Assembly: GCA_016699575.1 (NCBI GenBank)
Contig: CP064979.1
Coordinates: 3,844,001 to 3,908,000 of the forward strand
DNA length: 64,000 nucleotides
Origin: Flavobacteriales bacterium
GTDB taxonomy: Bacteria > Bacteroidota > Bacteroidia > Flavobacteriales_F > PHOS-HE28
Reading direction: 5' to 3'
Part shown: piece after piece, positions 46,133-54,473 of the stretch
Layout: the number at the start of each line of letters is the position of its first letter
Numbering within the stretch: position 1 is the first letter of the stretch
The notes under the pieces: model-generated
Database searches by the model: none
Seen by the model: only the letters and a program-made list of their open reading frames with translations
What the model was told of the DNA's origin: nothing
Translations under genes and position numbers: made by a program

Positions 46133-46726
46133 ATGAAACGCGGGTTCGATATCATTATCTCCCTGGTACTGGTGCTGGTGCTCCTGCCGCTGTTGTTGGT
46201 GGTGGCCCTTTCGATCGCTCTTACCTCCCCGGGTGGGGCTTTTTTCCGGCAGGTGCGCGTAGGCCGAGGTGGTCATGAATTCAAGCTTATGAAGTTCCGG
46301 ACAATGCGACCGGACAGTGAGGCCAAGGGCCAGTTGACCATCGGTGGACGCGATCCGCGCGTAACCCGTGTCGGCTTTTTCCTGCGCAAATCGAAGCTCG
46401 ACGAGCTGCCCCAACTCTGGAACGTACTGGTGGGCGAGATGAGCCTTGTGGGCCCCCGGCCCGAGGTGCCCAAGTACGTTGCGCTATATAGCGCGGAGCA
46501 GCGCCAGGTGTTGAACGTCAGGCCCGGCATCACGGGTCCGGCAAGCCTTCGTTACATCGACGAGAACGAACTGCTGGCCCGCAGCTCTGATCCGGAACGG
46601 ACTTACATCCAGGAACTGATGCCCGCCAAGCTGGCCATCGACCTGCGCTATGTGCGCGAACGTTCGTTCCTGCTCGACCTCGGCATCCTCTTCGGCACCG
46701 CGCGGGGCATGCTCTTCCGGGGTTGA
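46133..46726 (+). CDS. Initiating sugar-phosphate transferase (bacterial sugar transferase)
   Basis: 197 residues; transfers the first sugar-1-phosphate onto undecaprenyl phosphate. One N-terminal membrane helix/hairpin (FDIIISLVLVLVLLPLLLV), then RQVRVGRGGHEFKLMKFRTM, RKSKLDELPQLWNVLVGEMS and LVGPRPEVP. This is the short, monotopic form (PglC/WbpL-like core). Directly divergent from the Wzm/Wzt operon, 67 nt apart, suggesting shared regulation. Confidence 0.92.
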   Translation: MKRGFDIIISLVLVLVLLPLLLVVALSIALTSPGGAFFRQVRVGRGGHEFKLMKFRTMRPDSEAKGQLTIGGRDPRVTRVGFFLRKSKLDELPQLWNVLVGEMSLVGPRPEVPKYVALYSAEQRQVLNVRPGITGPASLRYIDENELLARSSDPERTYIQELMPAKLAIDLRYVRERSFLLDLGILFGTARGMLFRG

Positions 46727-46789
46727 ACCGCTCATGATCAACATGTCGTTTGGCCTGGTCGCAGGGGCTTGTCCATCTTCGCATGCACC

Positions 46790-47470
46790 ATGAACCTCCT
46801 GCTGTTGCACGGCGCATTGGGCACCACCGCGCAACTGGAACCGCTGAAGCAACGTGTGGGCGGCACGGCCATCCACTTTACCGGCCACGGCACCCGGGCG
46901 CACGAGCACGCGAGCATGAGCTTCGATGCGTTCGTGTCCGACATCGAAGAAGCCTACGACGCCAACGGATGGCAACGAGCGCATCTCTTCGGCTACAGCA
47001 TGGGCGGTTATGCGGCGCTGCTCTTCGCCGCAAAACACCCCGAACGGGTGCTTAGCGTGGTTACCCTTGGCACCAAATATCTGTGGACTCCCGAGGGCCT
47101 GCAAAAGGAGTTGCGCATGCTCAACCCCGATACCATGCTTGCCAAGGTGCCCGCCTTTGCGGATGGGCTCTTGCGCGCGCATGGTGCCGCACATTGGCGC
47201 GCCGTGGTGGATGCCGTTGCCCGTAACATGAAGGAATTGGCCGCTGATCCCTTGCTGACGAAGGCCCTGTTGGACCGCATTGTTCGTCCGGTCCTCGTTT
47301 GCGTGGGTGAACAAGACACCACCGCAGTGCCGCACGATACTCGTGTCTTTGCCAGCGCCCTGAAGCATGCCCGTGTGGAAGTCCTACCGGACGCCCGACA
47401 TCCGATCGACAGTGTGGCGCTGGACGACTTGGAGCTCCGGTTGGCAACGTTTTGGGAGCCAGAGGAATGA
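46790..47470 (+). CDS. Alpha/beta-fold hydrolase
   Basis: 226 residues from ATG at 46790. Core motifs: LLLHGALGTTAQ (oxyanion loop), nucleophile elbow GYSMGG (HLFGYSMGGYAALLFA), acid in CVGEQDTTA and His in DARHPID. Short form without a cap insertion longer than about 50 residues. Substrate unknown; esterase or thioesterase activity possible. CATCTTCG lies 8 nt upstream. Confidence 0.85.
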   Translation: MNLLLLHGALGTTAQLEPLKQRVGGTAIHFTGHGTRAHEHASMSFDAFVSDIEEAYDANGWQRAHLFGYSMGGYAALLFAAKHPERVLSVVTLGTKYLWTPEGLQKELRMLNPDTMLAKVPAFADGLLRAHGAAHWRAVVDAVARNMKELAADPLLTKALLDRIVRPVLVCVGEQDTTAVPHDTRVFASALKHARVEVLPDARHPIDSVALDDLELRLATFWEPEE

Positions 47471-47672
47471 TGCTTTACGGCACGTGCAGTGGCTGTACAA
47501 TACCGCACAGAGGTGCGAAGGATGGACCGGTGGCTTCGGGGATGGGCCCACGGTGCGAGATCGGACCGTACGAAATGCGCGTACTAAGGACGATCCGTCG
47601 TTTGTCATGCCCAATTCTTGGGTGCCGCAGCAACGGGAGCTTGTCCATCTTCGCCCCGCTGACGCACCTGGA

Positions 47673-49163
47673 ATGAAGAAGATCAAGAAACTCCTCGTCG
47701 CGAACCGCGGCGAGATCGCCCTGCGCGTGATGCGCTCCGCCAAGGAGATGGGCATCAGGACAGTGGCCGTTCATAGCGAGGCCGACCGCCATGCCCCGTT
47801 CGTCCGCTTTGCTGATGAAGCCGTGTGCATCGGTCCGCCGCCGAGCAAGGAGAGCTATCTGGTGTTCGATAAGATCATCAAGGTCTGCACCGATCTGAAG
47901 GTGGATGCCGTGCACCCCGGGTACGGCTTCTTGAGCGAGAACGGCGACTTCTGCCGTGCTTTGGAAAAGGCCGGGGTCACCTTCGTCGGGCCTTCACCAC
48001 ACGCCATGAAGGTAATGGGCGACAAACTAGCCGCCAAGGAGGCCGTGAAGAACCACGGTGTGCCACTGGTACCCGGCACGGAGGGCGCGGTGAGCGGCTT
48101 GGAAGAGGCCATGAAGGTGGCGAAGACGATCACATTCCCCATTCTCATCAAGGCAGCGGCCGGCGGTGGCGGCAAAGGCATGCGCATTGTGGAAAAGGAG
48201 AGCGAACTGAAGGAGGGGTTGGAGCGGGCGATCAGTGAGGCGCAGAACGCCTTCGGTGATGGCAGCGTGTTCATCGAGAAGTACGTGGCCGGGCCGCGCC
48301 ACATCGAAGTGCAGGTGATGGCCGATCAGCAAGGCAACACGCTTTACCTCTTCGAGCGTGAATGCAGCGTGCAACGGCGCCACCAGAAGGTGGTGGAGGA
48401 AGCGCCTTCAGCCGTGCTGACCCCAGAGCTGCGCAAACGCATGGGTGAAGCCGCCGTTGCTGTGGCAAAGAGCGTGGATTACACCGGTGCCGGCACCGTG
48501 GAGTTCCTCCTGGACGAGAAGGGCAACTTCTACTTCATGGAGATGAACACACGCCTGCAGGTGGAGCATCCGGTGACGGAAATGATCACCGGCCTCGACC
48601 TCGTGAAGCTGCAGATCCGCGTGGCTGAAGGGGAGCCGCTGCCCATGAAGCAGGAGGACCTGAAGATCAATGGGCACGCCATCGAGATCAGGGTGTATGC
48701 CGAGGATCCCGCCAACAACTTCCTGCCGGACATCGGCACGCTCACCACCTACCGTCCGCCCCAAGGTTCCGGTGTGCGGGTGGACGATGGTTTCGAGGAG
48801 GGCATGACGATCCCCATCCACTACGACCCGATGATCGCCAAGTTGATCACGCACGGGGCCACGCGCGAGGAAGCCATCAGCCGCATGGAGCGCGCCATCG
48901 ACGACTACGCCATTGCTGGTGTGGAAACCACGTTGCCGTTCTGCCGCTTCACCATGGGCCACAAAGCCTTCCGCAGCGGCCAATACGACACGCATTTCGT
49001 GCGCGACCACTTCAAGCAGGAGTTCCTATTGGGCAGCGACGAAGGCGAAAGGGCTGCGGCAGCGCTGGTGGCCGGAGCGTTGTCTTCAGCTTCGGAACAG
49101 CGCCCCGTGGCCACGACTTCCACCGCCGGGCTACCCAGCGCATGGAAACTGAAACGCCGCTGA
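47673..49163 (+). CDS. accC: Acetyl/propionyl-CoA carboxylase biotin carboxylase subunit
   Basis: 496 residues; ATP-dependent carboxylation of biotin on the carrier protein. MKKIKKLLVANRGEIALRV start, HPGYGFLSEN, ATP-grasp loop AAAGGGGKGMRIV, ECSVQRRHQKVVEEAPS, and EMNTRLQVEHPVTE. About 45 residues longer than E. coli AccC, which is common for Bacteroidota acyl-CoA carboxylases. The gap 47471-47672 before it contains no gene. No biotin carrier gene is adjacent. Confidence 0.96.
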   Translation: MKKIKKLLVANRGEIALRVMRSAKEMGIRTVAVHSEADRHAPFVRFADEAVCIGPPPSKESYLVFDKIIKVCTDLKVDAVHPGYGFLSENGDFCRALEKAGVTFVGPSPHAMKVMGDKLAAKEAVKNHGVPLVPGTEGAVSGLEEAMKVAKTITFPILIKAAAGGGGKGMRIVEKESELKEGLERAISEAQNAFGDGSVFIEKYVAGPRHIEVQVMADQQGNTLYLFERECSVQRRHQKVVEEAPSAVLTPELRKRMGEAAVAVAKSVDYTGAGTVEFLLDEKGNFYFMEMNTRLQVEHPVTEMITGLDLVKLQIRVAEGEPLPMKQEDLKINGHAIEIRVYAEDPANNFLPDIGTLTTYRPPQGSGVRVDDGFEEGMTIPIHYDPMIAKLITHGATREEAISRMERAIDDYAIAGVETTLPFCRFTMGHKAFRSGQYDTHFVRDHFKQEFLLGSDEGERAAAALVAGALSSASEQRPVATTSTAGLPSAWKLKRR

Positions 49164-49221
49164 GCCGTTCCAGTACACCGATCGCCTTGGATCGGCGTAG
49201 TAAATTCGTTCTGAAGGAGCA

Positions 49222-49956
49222 ATGAGGTACTACAAACCCATCCTCTTGGCCGTGGTCGCGCGTGCGGCAACGCCTGCCGTTGGGCAAACGGAGCAGTCGG
49301 GCACATGGCAACGGTTCGAGGTGGTGGAAGGCGATACGGTCCTTTCCGGGAACCTTCCAACGGCTTTTGTATACGGCAAGTGGAACAAGGCCAACAAGCG
49401 CAAGCAGGAGAAGTACGACAAGCTCACGCGCAACGTGGTGAAGGTGTATCCCTATGCCAAGATCAGCGCCTCTTTGCTCCGCGAATACGCGCATGAGGTG
49501 GAGAGCATCGGCAGCAACAAGGACCAGGACGTTTACTACAAGCTGGCCGAGGCCGAGCTGCGTGCGGAGTTCGAGGAGGAGGTGAAGCACCTTACCGTTA
49601 GCCAGGGCAAGGTGCTGGTGAAGCTCATCGATCGCGAGACGGGCAGCACCGGCTACGAGATCATCAAGAAGCTGCGCGGTGGGGTGCAGGCTGCGATCTG
49701 GCAGGGCCTAGCGCGCCTTTTCGGGAACAACCTGAAAGAGGAATACGATCCCGCTGGGGCCGATGCGCAGATCGAAGTGATCATCGCACGCATTGAAGCT
49801 GGGCAACTGCAAGTGGGCGAGCGCCAAGCGCGCACGGCAAAGGCCCAGGCCAAACTGGAGAAGAGGAAGGCGCGGTTGTACAAGAAGTACGGAGTGCAGC
49901 TACCGGTAGCCAGTCTTCCACCGGCCACGCATGCATCGCCATCGGCAACACCTTAG
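49222..49956 (+). CDS. DUF4294 domain-containing protein
   Basis: 244 residues. Signal-like N-terminus (MRYYKPILLAVVARAATPAVGQ), then the Bacteroidota DUF4294 region: VEGDTVLSGNLPTAFVYGKW, YDKLTRNVVKVYPYAKISASLL, LIDRETGSTGYEIIKKLRGG and QGLARLFGNNLKEEYDP. C-terminal Ala/Lys-rich helix. Function unknown. Its TAG stop lies on the left edge of an inserted MITE. Confidence 0.85.
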   Translation: MRYYKPILLAVVARAATPAVGQTEQSGTWQRFEVVEGDTVLSGNLPTAFVYGKWNKANKRKQEKYDKLTRNVVKVYPYAKISASLLREYAHEVESIGSNKDQDVYYKLAEAELRAEFEEEVKHLTVSQGKVLVKLIDRETGSTGYEIIKKLRGGVQAAIWQGLARLFGNNLKEEYDPAGADAQIEVIIARIEAGQLQVGERQARTAKAQAKLEKRKARLYKKYGVQLPVASLPPATHASPSATP

Positions 49957-50116
49957 AGCCTGTTTGGGATCTCTTGAACGAAGGGATCCGAGGCAATTTT
50001 TCGTTCAGGCGCATCCGGGAAATCATCGCGTAGCGGTGCCTACGGGATTATTTTCCGGCGAAGCATGGGCGGAAAAGAGACCGGAGAGCGAGTTTGAACA
50101 GATCCCAAACAGGCTC
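49956..50116. mobile_element. 161-bp MITE with TTA target-site duplication
   Basis: Terminal inverted repeats begin GAGCCTGTTTGGGATCT and read as the reverse complement on the right (AGATCCCAAACAGGCTC); the match is perfect for 17 bp and continues imperfectly. TTA is present on both sides (49953-49955 and 50117-50119) as the duplicated target. No coding capacity. The tips resemble IS5-group element ends. The element lies exactly between two convergent stop codons. Confidence 0.85.
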
Positions 50117-50701
50117 TTAGGGGGTTCGCGAACTGGTGCGTGAGCGTAGCAACCTCCTTACCACCCACATCAGCAATAGAACCACCACCGCGCACACCAG
50201 CAGCGGCACTACCCAGGCCAGCAAACTGATCAGTAGCGAGCCCGCTGTTTCCCCTGTGGCAACGATGGAGTTGCCCAAACCGGCCGTGGTGGCAGTGCTC
50301 GCCAGGCGTGTGGTGGCGGTCCCGGCGCTCACGGCCCCTGCCATACCACCACCTGCAATAATGGCGAACGACCATGTGAACAACGGGGGCATGTCAGCGA
50401 GCAGGCTGGCGCTGACCAATGTCCCGGCTATTGCTGCTAGTGGAATGGCAATGGTGTCCAGGAAGTGGTCCACTACGGGGATGTAGTAGGAGAGGACTTC
50501 AACCACGCTGGCGACCCCGAAGGAGATGAGCGCGGGCCAGTCACCGATCCACTCGAAGCCCGCACGAGTGCCGAAGTCCACCACGTTGAAATGCTGCAGC
50601 AGGCTTGTGACGAACAGCGGAAGGAACACACGGAGGCCACAGGCCGCGGCCAAGCCTACCCCAAGGGCACAGGGAACCACGTACTGCTGGAGCGCGTCCA
50701 T
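50117..50701 (-). CDS. DUF4126 domain-containing membrane protein
   Basis: 194 residues with about five membrane helices and Gly/Ala-rich loops (ALGVGLAAACGLRVFLPLFVTS, VEVLSYYIPVVDHFLDTIA, SFAIIAGGGMAGAVSAGTATTRLAST). The fold repeats a glycine-rich helix pair, as in the DUF4126 family. Function unknown. Its TAA stop is the right-hand TTA duplication of the MITE. Confidence 0.85.
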   Translation of the reverse strand: MDALQQYVVPCALGVGLAAACGLRVFLPLFVTSLLQHFNVVDFGTRAGFEWIGDWPALISFGVASVVEVLSYYIPVVDHFLDTIAIPLAAIAGTLVSASLLADMPPLFTWSFAIIAGGGMAGAVSAGTATTRLASTATTAGLGNSIVATGETAGSLLISLLAWVVPLLVCAVVVLLLMWVVRRLLRSRTSSRTP

Positions 50702-50710
50702 TGCTTGCGG

Positions 50711-51214
50711 TCAGGTGCGGAGCGGCAACGACATCACATAGTCGTCCATAACGTATCCCTGCCCGATGTCAATGACCTCTTCGCGGTGGATGCGGAAGCC
50801 CATGTGCTGGTAGAACGTGATGGCCACGTTCCGCTTGTTGACGTTCAATTCAACGGCTTCGTCACCAGCTTGACGTGCGGCCTTAACAACCAAGTCCACC
50901 AGCTTCTTGCCCGAACCGGTGCCTTGCTTGCCCGGCAGCACATAGAGCTTGTTCAAATGCGTTACGCGGCTGCCGTGGTAGTGCAGGGTGTACCCTGCGA
51001 ACGCGATGTCGCGCTCCCCGTCGTTCATCATAATGAAGCGTTGGTCCTTTTTGGTCATTGCTTCGCTGAGGGCGCGTTCGCTGTATAGAAGCTCCAGCAT
51101 GTAGTCGAGCTGCGGCACGTCGAGGATCGAAGGAACATAGGCCACGGGCCAGGTAGCATGCGCAATGGACCGGATCGCCGGGATGTCCTCCACCGTTGCC
51201 GGCCTCATCGTCAT
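50711..51214 (-). CDS. GNAT-family N-acetyltransferase
   Basis: 167 residues. GNAT fold with RPATVEDIPAIRSIAHATW, motif A LYVLPGKQGTGSGKKLVDLVV (acetyl-CoA binding Q/RxxGxG/A) and motif B ELNVNKRNVAITFYQHMGF. Substrate unknown. Stop is 9 nt before the DUF4126 start; its ATG overlaps the end of the dehydrogenase gene by 4 nt. Confidence 0.9.
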   Translation of the reverse strand: MTMRPATVEDIPAIRSIAHATWPVAYVPSILDVPQLDYMLELLYSERALSEAMTKKDQRFIMMNDGERDIAFAGYTLHYHGSRVTHLNKLYVLPGKQGTGSGKKLVDLVVKAARQAGDEAVELNVNKRNVAITFYQHMGFRIHREEVIDIGQGYVMDDYVMSLPLRT

Positions 51215-52098
51215 CGGGTGAATGCGGGTGCCACCACAAGGTCCTTGTTGCCAGCGATGTACGTATAGAAACCTTCACCGCTCTTCACCCCCAGCTTGCC
51301 GGCGGTCACCATCTGCACCAGCAACGGGCAGGGAGCGTACTTCGGGTTGCCGAAACCGTCCTGCAGCACGCGCAGGATGGCCAGGCAGGTATCGAGCCCG
51401 ATGAAGTCGGCCAATTGCAGCGGCCCCATCGGATGCGCCATGCCGAGCTTCATCACCGTATCGATCTCCGCCACGCCGCCCACCCCTTGGAAGAGCGTCT
51501 CAATGGCCTCGTTGATCATCGGCATGAGGATGCGGTTGCTCACGAACCCGGCGTAGTCGTTCACCTCCACGGGCACCTTGCCGATGGCAGCGCTCAGGTC
51601 CATGATGGTCTTGGTCACGGCATCGCTGGTGTTGTACCCGCGGATCACTTCCACGAGCTTCATCACCGGCACCGGGTTCATGAAATGCATGCCGATCACT
51701 TGGGCGGGCCGCAGTGTGGCCGCCGCAATACGCGTGATGCTGATGCTGCTGGTGTTCGTCGCAAGAATGGCTTTCGACGGCGCGTTCGCATCGAGGTCCT
51801 TGAAGATACGCAGCTTGAGGTCCACGTTCTCCGTAGCGGCCTCCACCACCAGTTCGGCCTGCTTGACGCCATCGGCCGTGTTCGTGTTCGTGGTGATGTT
51901 GCCCAGTGCTGCGGCCTTTTGTTCAGCCGTCGAGGTCCCTTTGGCGATCTGCCTGTCGAAGTTCTTGCCGATGGTGGTCAGTGCCTTGTCCAGGTTGGCT
52001 TGCTGGAGATCGACCACGGTGACTTTGTGCCCCGCGGCTGCGAAGACGTGCGCTATGCCATTGCCCATCTGGCCGGCACCGATGACTGAAATGTTCAT
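51211..52098 (-). CDS. 3-hydroxybutyryl-CoA dehydrogenase
   Basis: 295 residues from ATG at 52098. NAD-binding GAGQMGNGIAHVFAAAG, AATENVDLKLRIFKDLD, ATNTSSISITRIA, catalytic H in GMHFMNPVPVMKLVEVI, and C-terminal DYAGFVSNRILMPMINEA with GPLQLADFIGLD. Typical Hbd/PaaH: (S)-3-hydroxybutyryl-CoA and NAD(P)+ to acetoacetyl-CoA, in butanoate, PHB or phenylacetate-type metabolism. Single-function length (no hydratase fusion). Confidence 0.93.
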   Translation of the reverse strand: MNISVIGAGQMGNGIAHVFAAAGHKVTVVDLQQANLDKALTTIGKNFDRQIAKGTSTAEQKAAALGNITTNTNTADGVKQAELVVEAATENVDLKLRIFKDLDANAPSKAILATNTSSISITRIAAATLRPAQVIGMHFMNPVPVMKLVEVIRGYNTSDAVTKTIMDLSAAIGKVPVEVNDYAGFVSNRILMPMINEAIETLFQGVGGVAEIDTVMKLGMAHPMGPLQLADFIGLDTCLAILRVLQDGFGNPKYAPCPLLVQMVTAGKLGVKSGEGFYTYIAGNKDLVVAPAFTR

Positions 52099-52144
52099 GC
52101 AGGATGGAAAGTGCGCCAATGTACAGGCGCCGATCCCGCTGCGG

Positions 52145-53563
52145 CTACTTGCCGTCACCCTTCAGGATGATGAGCACCGTGTAGGCCAGGATCTTCAGGT
52201 CCACGGCCAGGCTCATGTTCTCGATGTACAGTATGTCGTACTTCAACCGGCGGATCATCTGGTCCACGTTCTCCGCGTAGCCGAACTTGACCTGGCCCCA
52301 GCTAGTGATGCCCGGCCGCACTTTGTGGAGGTGCCGGTAGTGCGGGGCCGATCGCATGATCTCGTCGATGTAATGCTGGCGTTCGGGCCTGGGACCCACG
52401 AGGCTCATGTCCCCGACGATCACGTTCCAGAACTGGGGCAGCTCATCGATGCGTGTGCGGCGCAGGAAACGGCCGTAGGGGAGGATGCGCGGATCGCTCT
52501 GGCTGCTGAGCTGCGGCCCGTTCGGTTCCGCTTTGTGCATCATGCTGCGGAACTTGATGATCCGGAACGGCTTGCCATAACGACCAACGCGCTCCTGCGT
52601 GAAGAACACCGGGCCCGGGGAAGAGAGCTTCACGATGAGCGCGATGATGAGCATGGGCACAGCCAGCACCGCCAGCGCCAATGCGCTCAGCAGAACGTCG
52701 ATCGTCCGCTTCAAGCTGAACTGCCACGCCGGCATGATCTGCGGATTCACCTCGATCAGCGGCGTGCCGAAGATGCTCGTCATTTTCACGCTGCCGCTCA
52801 GGATGTCGTACATGTCGGGAATGATCTTCGTGCGCACCCCGGTGCCTTCCACCTCGTTGAGGATGCGGCTGATGTGTTCGTGCTCGCCGCTTTCGACCGC
52901 TACGATCACTTCCTCCACACCGTATTCGGGTATGATGCGTTGGAGTTCATTGATCTTCCCCAACCGCTTCAAACCGACCGCGGTCAGTTGTTGGTCACTG
53001 CCGTTCACCTGGACGAAGCCGATGAACCGGTTGCCAGGGCTCTTCGGCATGGCTTCGATCTCGTTGTAGATGGCCAAAGCGCGCTCGTTGCCGCCGACCA
53101 GCACGGTATTGAAACCGTAACGCCGGTCATGAACACGTGCCACCGTGCGGCTCGTGAGCCGGAAGCGCAATGTGAACGTGATGCCGAAATGGAGGATGAA
53201 GAGGGCGATGAACGAGCGCAGATGGTCCTCCACCTCATCATCGAGGAGCAGCGTGAAGAAGATGACCGAGACCCCGATGAGCGAGATCAAAAGCGTTTGT
53301 CCCACTTCTTTGGTCCGGAAGCGGCGATAGATGTCCGTATAACCGCCGATCAACGTGTACAATCCGAACCAGAAGAGCGGAAGGAGGACAAGGCCCTTGA
53401 AGAAGTTCTGATCGAAGGTGAGCGGGATGTCGTACTGGAACTTCGCCGGTTCCAGTTCCATTTTCCTGTAGATCCAGAACAACGTCCATGCAGCCGCGGA
53501 CCCAAGGAGGTCCGCCGCTATGTACCGGGCCACCTGTTTCCGTTTGTTCATGGACGAGGTCAT
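52145..53563 (-). CDS. Polyprenyl glycosylphosphotransferase (exopolysaccharide initiating enzyme)
   Basis: 472 residues from ATG at 53563. Four N-terminal membrane helices, a Rossmann-like middle domain (FNTVLVGGNERALAIYNEIE), a further membrane helix (VLLSALALAVLAVPMLIIAL) and the catalytic C-terminal sugar transferase domain (RIIKFRSMMHKAE, RRTRIDELPQFWNVIVGDMS, LVGPRPERQHYI). WcaJ/PssY-like, transfers a sugar-1-phosphate to undecaprenyl phosphate. ATGA overlap with the lipoprotein gene upstream. Confidence 0.92.
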   Translation of the reverse strand: MTSSMNKRKQVARYIAADLLGSAAAWTLFWIYRKMELEPAKFQYDIPLTFDQNFFKGLVLLPLFWFGLYTLIGGYTDIYRRFRTKEVGQTLLISLIGVSVIFFTLLLDDEVEDHLRSFIALFILHFGITFTLRFRLTSRTVARVHDRRYGFNTVLVGGNERALAIYNEIEAMPKSPGNRFIGFVQVNGSDQQLTAVGLKRLGKINELQRIIPEYGVEEVIVAVESGEHEHISRILNEVEGTGVRTKIIPDMYDILSGSVKMTSIFGTPLIEVNPQIMPAWQFSLKRTIDVLLSALALAVLAVPMLIIALIVKLSSPGPVFFTQERVGRYGKPFRIIKFRSMMHKAEPNGPQLSSQSDPRILPYGRFLRRTRIDELPQFWNVIVGDMSLVGPRPERQHYIDEIMRSAPHYRHLHKVRPGITSWGQVKFGYAENVDQMIRRLKYDILYIENMSLAVDLKILAYTVLIILKGDGK

Positions 53564-54426
53564 GGCCGCACAAGCTTGACATTGTCGATCCATCCCTCGG
53601 CCGCTGTGGCCCCACTCTCTAGTTGTGCCGCGATGTAGAACTTCCGGTCGGAGGTGTTCTGCGCGGTGAAGGGCGTCAGATCGATGTAGATCTTCTTCCA
53701 GGGCATGCCGCCGTCGTCACGCTTGGAGGGTGCTATGTACACGTATGGCTCATCCTGTACGATGCCGCCTGATGTGTAGTACATGCCCACCAAAAGGCGG
53801 ACATCGGTGCGGTAGTCCAGCTCCAGCCAGCAGGTACCGACCGCCTCCAGGTCAACGTTCTCGAAACTCACCGCCCTGATCTTCGGATGGTCAGCATCCA
53901 GGAAGAAAGCCGCCGCGTCACCGTACCCCTCTTGGGTATCCGACGGGTATGCCGTGCTGTCGCGGTGAAGCAGCACGGTGTCGCTTGCCACATCGAAAGT
54001 GAAGGGCATGTCCACATCATCGAAGGGTGCGTGCCAGATGTCGAGGTCAGGTTGGTAAGCGAACACGGCCTGAACAGGTGTGCCGCGGTCGGGTGTTAGC
54101 TGCGCTCCGAGGGAGAGCAGCCGGTAGAACGGATACTGGACCGGCTCCGAAGAGACCCCGTTGCGGTACACACCGGCACGCAATTTCACGTTCACAGCGC
54201 CGTTAGGGATCACCGGAACCTCTGATGCGCTTTCCCACACCCCGAGCAACTGGTCGTTCACGTAAACCCACGAGATCGGGATGTTGCTGGTGTTGGCACC
54301 CTCAATGACCGGGTCGCAGGAAACCGAGAACTTCGAGAGTTCGAGATAGGCGGGAACGGTGCCGGACTCCTCGCAGGAGGCGAACAGCAGCAGTATCAGG
54401 GCTCCTTGCCGTAAGGGTCGGATCAT
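53560..54426 (-). CDS. Hypothetical lipoprotein of a polysaccharide cluster
   Basis: 288 residues from ATG at 54426; upstream starts (ATG 54471 or a TTG at 54477 overlapping the previous stop) are possible and would add 15-17 residues. The signal MIRPLRQGALILLLFASC gives a lipobox (FASC). Mature region is beta-rich with immunoglobulin-like strands (ELSKFSVSCDPVI ... WVYVNDQLLGVWE) and a late carbohydrate-binding-like jelly roll (AVSFENVDLEAVGTCWLELDY, ASAQLESGATAAEGW-like end). Outer-membrane anchored; function unknown. Coupled to the initiating transferase. Confidence 0.7.
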   Translation of the reverse strand: MIRPLRQGALILLLFASCEESGTVPAYLELSKFSVSCDPVIEGANTSNIPISWVYVNDQLLGVWESASEVPVIPNGAVNVKLRAGVYRNGVSSEPVQYPFYRLLSLGAQLTPDRGTPVQAVFAYQPDLDIWHAPFDDVDMPFTFDVASDTVLLHRDSTAYPSDTQEGYGDAAAFFLDADHPKIRAVSFENVDLEAVGTCWLELDYRTDVRLLVGMYYTSGGIVQDEPYVYIAPSKRDDGGMPWKKIYIDLTPFTAQNTSDRKFYIAAQLESGATAAEGWIDNVKLVRP

Positions 54427-54473
54427 CGTCTCAAGGGCGGCAACGCACCGGGTAGGGAGAGTATTGTGCATGT

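Noticed and set aside
51578..53638. 686-residue plus-strand reading frame
   Set aside because: It spans two well-supported minus-strand genes (hydroxybutyryl-CoA dehydrogenase and glycosylphosphotransferase) and has no recognisable motifs.
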